Assembly: GCA_963761735.1 (NCBI GenBank)
Contig: CAVXHQ010000005.1
Span: 496,001 to 560,000, forward strand
DNA from: CAVXHQ01 sp963761735
GTDB taxonomy: Bacteria; Pseudomonadota; Alphaproteobacteria; Rhodobacterales; Rhodobacteraceae
Length of the DNA stretch: 64,000 nt
Reading direction: 5' to 3'
Shown here: piece by piece, positions 61,480-64,000 of the stretch
How the letters are laid out: the number at the start of each line of letters is the position of its first letter
Position numbering within the stretch: the stretch's first letter is position 1
Translations under genes and position numbers: made by a program
Notes under the pieces: model-generated
What the model saw: only the letters and a program-made list of their open reading frames with translations
Database searches by the model: none
What the model was told of the DNA's origin: nothing

Positions 61480-62907
61480 TCACCAGATGCCCTCGCGGGT
61501 CGCGAAACCGGCTGTGACGTTGATCGGCCGGTCCACATCGCGGCCGGGTTTCACGGCCCGGTAGTCCTCGAACGGCTGATAGCCGGTTTCCGAAACGGAC
61601 ACGGCGAGGGCCGCAGCCCAGAAGCGGTCGGCGTGACCGTCCGTATCGGTGTCGGCGACCAGCGTCCGCATGCCGGTCGCGCTGATCCGGCTCTTGATGG
61701 CATGCAGATCCGAGCGCAGGACCGGGTCGCCCTGCGGCAACAGCAGGCGGCGGTCTTCCATCGCCTCTTTCAGCGTCTGGGCCATCGCGTAGCGGTTGCT
61801 GACGTTGAACAGCACGCCCTCGACGCGGCTCTCGCCATACCTGCGCTTTGCGTCCTCGACGGGCTTTTCACCCATGCCGGTCTGGTCGATGCCGATCCGC
61901 AGGACGCGGTAACGCTGCACTACCCCGTCGAGTAACGCGTCCTGTTCGGAGAACTTGATGCGGCGTTTCGCGATGATCTCGCGCGTCACCAGCCGGTCGC
62001 CGACAAGCTCCAGCACCCAGATGACGAACAGGTCCTGACGGGCGGCGATGTCGACGCCCACGAAGCACGGACCGCCTAGGTATCTTCCGGGAACTCCGAC
62101 GCCGCCACGCTCGCAGGCGGAAATCAGATCGTAACCCAGCCAACTGGACGCCTCGTCCAGCCACTTCAACTCGAACTCCTGACCCCAGGCATCCTCGTCG
62201 GACAGACCGGCGCGCAGCTCCTCGATATCGACATCGAGGCCCTGACGGACCGCCTCGTAGATATCGACGTGATGCTTCGACCAACCGCCCTCGTCGGAGG
62301 TCATCAGCTCATAGAACTTGTTGCCCTTGCCGTTCGGCGTCGAGATCACCCGGATCTTGTGACCGCCCCGTGCCGCCACCGGAAACGCCGACCCCCAGAT
62401 CCGGCGGCTGTCGTTGTGAAACGCGAACTCGTCGAGCAGGAGATTGCCCCCAAAGCCACGCGCGGCATCCGGGCTTGCCGACAGGGCCACGACACGAGAG
62501 CCTTTGGGGAAGTGGACCTCGTGGGTCTTGTAGGTCGCTTCGGGAACCTCGACGCGGAACGGCTCGCCCTGCGTCACCTGCCTGTAATGAGCCGGCACAT
62601 GGAAACCGTCCTCGACGAAGGCGGGCTCGCCATGACGGGCAAGCTTTGCCATCGCCCCGTAATAGGCCCGCGTGAGTGGCTTAAGGGCGTCCTCAAGAGC
62701 CTCTTTAGCGGTCCGTTCAGAGCGGGACAGGATCGTCCAGCGCGTCTTGCCACCGGCCATTTCATGGGACGAACAGTCGTCGAGGACTTCACCGGTCGCA
62801 CCAAATGTCTTGCCGCCGCGCCGGGTGAACATGCCGATCTTGAACCGGGTCTTATCGTTCAGCCAGGCCTTCTGATACGGCAGCCAGTTGATGACCGGGG
62901 CGGTCAT
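61480..62907 (-). CDS. Mu gp28-like terminase large subunit
   Basis: A 475-aa packaging ATPase and nuclease. The ATPase motifs are Walker A FTRRGGKTFGATGEVLDDC, the VVALSASPDAARGFGG segment and Walker B LLLDEFAFHND; the coupling motif is VISTPNGKGNKFYELM. The RNase H-like nuclease region has VGVDIAARQDLFVIWVLELV, GIDQTGMGEKPVEDAKRRYG and ATGMRTLVADTDTDGHADRF. The start overlaps the preceding small gene stop by ATGA. Confidence 0.95.
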   Translation of the reverse strand: MTAPVINWLPYQKAWLNDKTRFKIGMFTRRGGKTFGATGEVLDDCSSHEMAGGKTRWTILSRSERTAKEALEDALKPLTRAYYGAMAKLARHGEPAFVEDGFHVPAHYRQVTQGEPFRVEVPEATYKTHEVHFPKGSRVVALSASPDAARGFGGNLLLDEFAFHNDSRRIWGSAFPVAARGGHKIRVISTPNGKGNKFYELMTSDEGGWSKHHVDIYEAVRQGLDVDIEELRAGLSDEDAWGQEFELKWLDEASSWLGYDLISACERGGVGVPGRYLGGPCFVGVDIAARQDLFVIWVLELVGDRLVTREIIAKRRIKFSEQDALLDGVVQRYRVLRIGIDQTGMGEKPVEDAKRRYGESRVEGVLFNVSNRYAMAQTLKEAMEDRRLLLPQGDPVLRSDLHAIKSRISATGMRTLVADTDTDGHADRFWAAALAVSVSETGYQPFEDYRAVKPGRDVDRPINVTAGFATREGIW

Positions 62908-63140
62908 CGCTGGGGCCTCGCGGCGCGCGGCGTCCCCGATGCGGAAGCAATAGGGTGCCCGTCATTGCCGCGCTTGCTATTCAACATCCCGGTCAGATCG
63001 TCGTTCCGGTGTTGCAGTTCACGGATGGTCTCGGCACCGCGGCGCAGCGATGCCCTGGCCGCAACGATATCAAAACCCCGCTTGTCCATAAGGTTAGCCC
63101 AGGCGACGAGGTCGTTTGCAATCGACAGGGCCGACGCCAT
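62904..63140 (-). CDS. Small phage protein between gp27 and terminase
   Basis: A 78-aa helical protein, MASALSIANDLVAWANLMDK then RGFDIVAARASLRRGAETIR, with a polar tail. It is coupled to both neighbours (TGATG with gp27, ATGA with terminase). A GTG at 63143 is an alternative start. Its place suggests a terminase accessory or small subunit, but no motif proves it. Confidence 0.65.
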   Translation of the reverse strand: MASALSIANDLVAWANLMDKRGFDIVAARASLRRGAETIRELQHRNDDLTGMLNSKRGNDGHPIASASGTPRAARPQR

Positions 63141-63676
63141 CACTCGAACCCCATGATTTCGCGGGCCTTGCGCGCCGCGGTTGCCTCAATATCGCCTGAC
63201 GCCACGGCTGCGTCGAGCTTGGCCCCGTCTGCTTTTCGCTGCTCGGCCGCGATCTTGTCTCGCAGCTCTGTCGAGCGCGTCAGGTTGTTCAGTGCCGTGG
63301 TCAGATCCTTCAGGCCCTTGGGGTCTGGCAGACCGCCCTCGGACGCCATCGCCATTTGCATGCGAAACGCGATGGTGGTCAGCTGCTGAAACAGGGCACT
63401 GGTCACGTCCACTTCGTCCGAGGTGGTGGCGTCGGTCAGGAACGCGCGCATTTCGTCCTGGGCGTCGGACTGCCAGCGGGCGTAATCCTTGAACTCCTGT
63501 CCGTAGGCATGCAGCGCCGATTTGCCGATGCGCAGCTCGACACCCGCCTCCTCGAGCTTGAAATTCAGATCCTCGGCCAACCCCTCGTAGCCCGCAAAGC
63601 CGCGCGCCTTCAGCGCCTCCTGAAGCCAGCCGCGCAGCTGCTCTGGTAGCAGGTCGATCTTGCGCGGCGGCGGCAT
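63140..63676 (-). CDS. Mu gp27-like protein (DUF3486), probable terminase small subunit
   Basis: A 178-aa protein: MPPPRKIDLLPEQLRGWLQE, ALKARGFAGYEGLAEDLNFK, SALHAYGQEFKDYARWQ and LKDLTTALNNLTRSTELRDK, the DUF3486 pattern. An N-terminal helix-turn-helix-like segment recognises DNA in the Mu packaging complex. The start at MPPPRK is favoured over an upstream in-frame start that lies within the preceding gene. Confidence 0.9.
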   Translation of the reverse strand: MPPPRKIDLLPEQLRGWLQEALKARGFAGYEGLAEDLNFKLEEAGVELRIGKSALHAYGQEFKDYARWQSDAQDEMRAFLTDATTSDEVDVTSALFQQLTTIAFRMQMAMASEGGLPDPKGLKDLTTALNNLTRSTELRDKIAAEQRKADGAKLDAAVASGDIEATAARKAREIMGFE

Positions 63677-63677
63677 C

Positions 63678-63974
63678 TCAGCGCCGCGCCGTCGGACGTT
63701 TGACGCCGGGGTGAACGACACGGCCTTCGGCCACCTCGACGCCGCGGGTCGTGGCCGTTGCGATGACGACATGTCCGTGGTCGGTCATATCGATCAGCTC
63801 CTGCTCGCCCAGCCATGCAAGCGCACCGCGCATCTGATCGTCAGACGTAGCGATGCCGACCCCGCGCACGACATCGATCAGGATCGAGGCGTTCGAGGTG
63901 TATTCCGACGAGCGTGCCAGATGCTTGAGGATGGCAAGGCGGCGGTGTTCGGCTTCGGTATTGGTCGCGGGCAT
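63678..63974 (-). CDS. VpaChn25_0724-family phage protein (winged-helix)
   Basis: A 98-aa protein: TEAEHRRLAILKHLARSSEY, TSNASILIDVVRGVGIATSD, DQMRGALAWLGEQELIDMTD and RGVEVAEGRVVHPGVKRP. This is the winged-helix-like family usual just before gp27 in Mu-like prophages. It may be a regulator or part of the head assembly module. The upstream neighbour is beyond the window edge; a ribosome-site-like AGTGAGG/CCTCACT lies at the edge. Confidence 0.85.
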   Translation of the reverse strand: MPATNTEAEHRRLAILKHLARSSEYTSNASILIDVVRGVGIATSDDQMRGALAWLGEQELIDMTDHGHVVIATATTRGVEVAEGRVVHPGVKRPTARR

Positions 63975-64000
63975 TGGACTGCCTTTCGGAGTGAGGGGTC

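Larger units (their letters stand above)
39746..64000 (-). mobile_element. Mu-like prophage with P2-like contractile tail (right part; continues past the window)
   Basis: From about 40 kb to the right edge, every gene reads leftward and matches phage late functions in this order: VpaChn25_0724-type protein, gp27, terminase gp28, portal gp29, F, I protease, T head, gp36, G, gp37, V, W, J, I, fibres, FI, FII, E, E', tape measure, U, X, D, then Dam and possibly DUF4236. The head genes are Mu-type and the tail genes P2-type. Start-stop overlaps run through most of the cluster. Transposase, repressor and lysis genes are not in view, so the left end is beyond 64 kb. The exact right end, between 39615 and 41070, could not be fixed, because no host target duplication can be seen without the other end. 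Confidence 0.9.

Noticed and set aside
40135..64000. Gene transfer agent cluster
   Set aside because: Rhodobacteraceae GTAs have a different, siphovirus-like gene order; here a contractile sheath, a Mu-type portal and a terminase of the gp28 type are present.

Overview
The window is GC-rich (about 65 %) alphaproteobacterial chromosome, most likely from a marine Rhodobacteraceae/Roseobacter-group organism. The evidence is gene content and order: glyQ - small membrane protein - glyS - PPDK-like gene; a long folB with a lineage-type C-terminal extension followed by folP-glmM; a SPOR lipoprotein - D,D-carboxypeptidase - tmk - holB - tatD - MBL hydrolase run; a DUF2244 gene beside ctaD; and a polyamine-type ABC operon. 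Two tRNA genes are present: Leu(GAG) at 26339-26425 and Ser(TGA) at 39525-39614.

Positions 1-39.6 kb are core chromosome. Left to right: the tail of a ThDP-dependent enzyme; a SPOR/trypsin-like protease gene; the glycyl-tRNA synthetase genes and a PPDK paralogue; a SleB-type cell-wall hydrolase; folate (folB, folP) and peptidoglycan-precursor (glmM) genes; a DMT transporter; ilvC; a class V aminotransferase; a UbiH-like hydroxylase; a HAD nucleotidase; a processive GT2 glycosyltransferase; carA and yqeY; a cytochrome oxidase locus (ctaD, DUF2244); lipB; the five-gene ABC uptake operon (ATPase, binding protein, DUF1330 protein, two permeases); an AEC transporter; and the replication/cell-wall run on the minus strand.

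From about 40 kb to the right edge lies a transposable-phage-type prophage, transcribed leftward. It joins a Mu-like head module (VpaChn25_0724-type protein, gp27, terminase gp28, portal gp29, F, protease I, major head T, gp36, G, gp37) to a P2-like contractile tail module (V, W, J, I, fibres, sheath FI, tube FII, E/E', tape measure, U, X, D). A Dam-type methylase and a DUF4236 protein sit at its 3' end. The phage early genes (transposase, repressor) must lie beyond 64 kb. Nearly every late gene overlaps the next by ATGA, GTGA or TGATG, and this fixes starts and stops well.

At least nine conserved genes, including essential folP, are each broken by a single-base indel. All but one need one base removed. 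In the phage this produces artificial fusions, such as G-gp37-V and portal-F. The uniform pattern suggests indel errors in the consensus sequence rather than true gene decay, so these genes are described as single genes with the shift marked, and typed 'pseudogene' only because the frame is broken as given.

Features that are not routine: a double-hairpin palindromic repeat present twice (173-216 and 31295-31338); an AT-rich patch inside glyS; a PPDK paralogue whose ATP-binding half has lost key residues; a thymidylate kinase with about 45-50 extra residues at its LID; a TGGGT/ACCCA half-site array before the SleB hydrolase gene; and tandem DNA and protein repeats in the tape measure gene.
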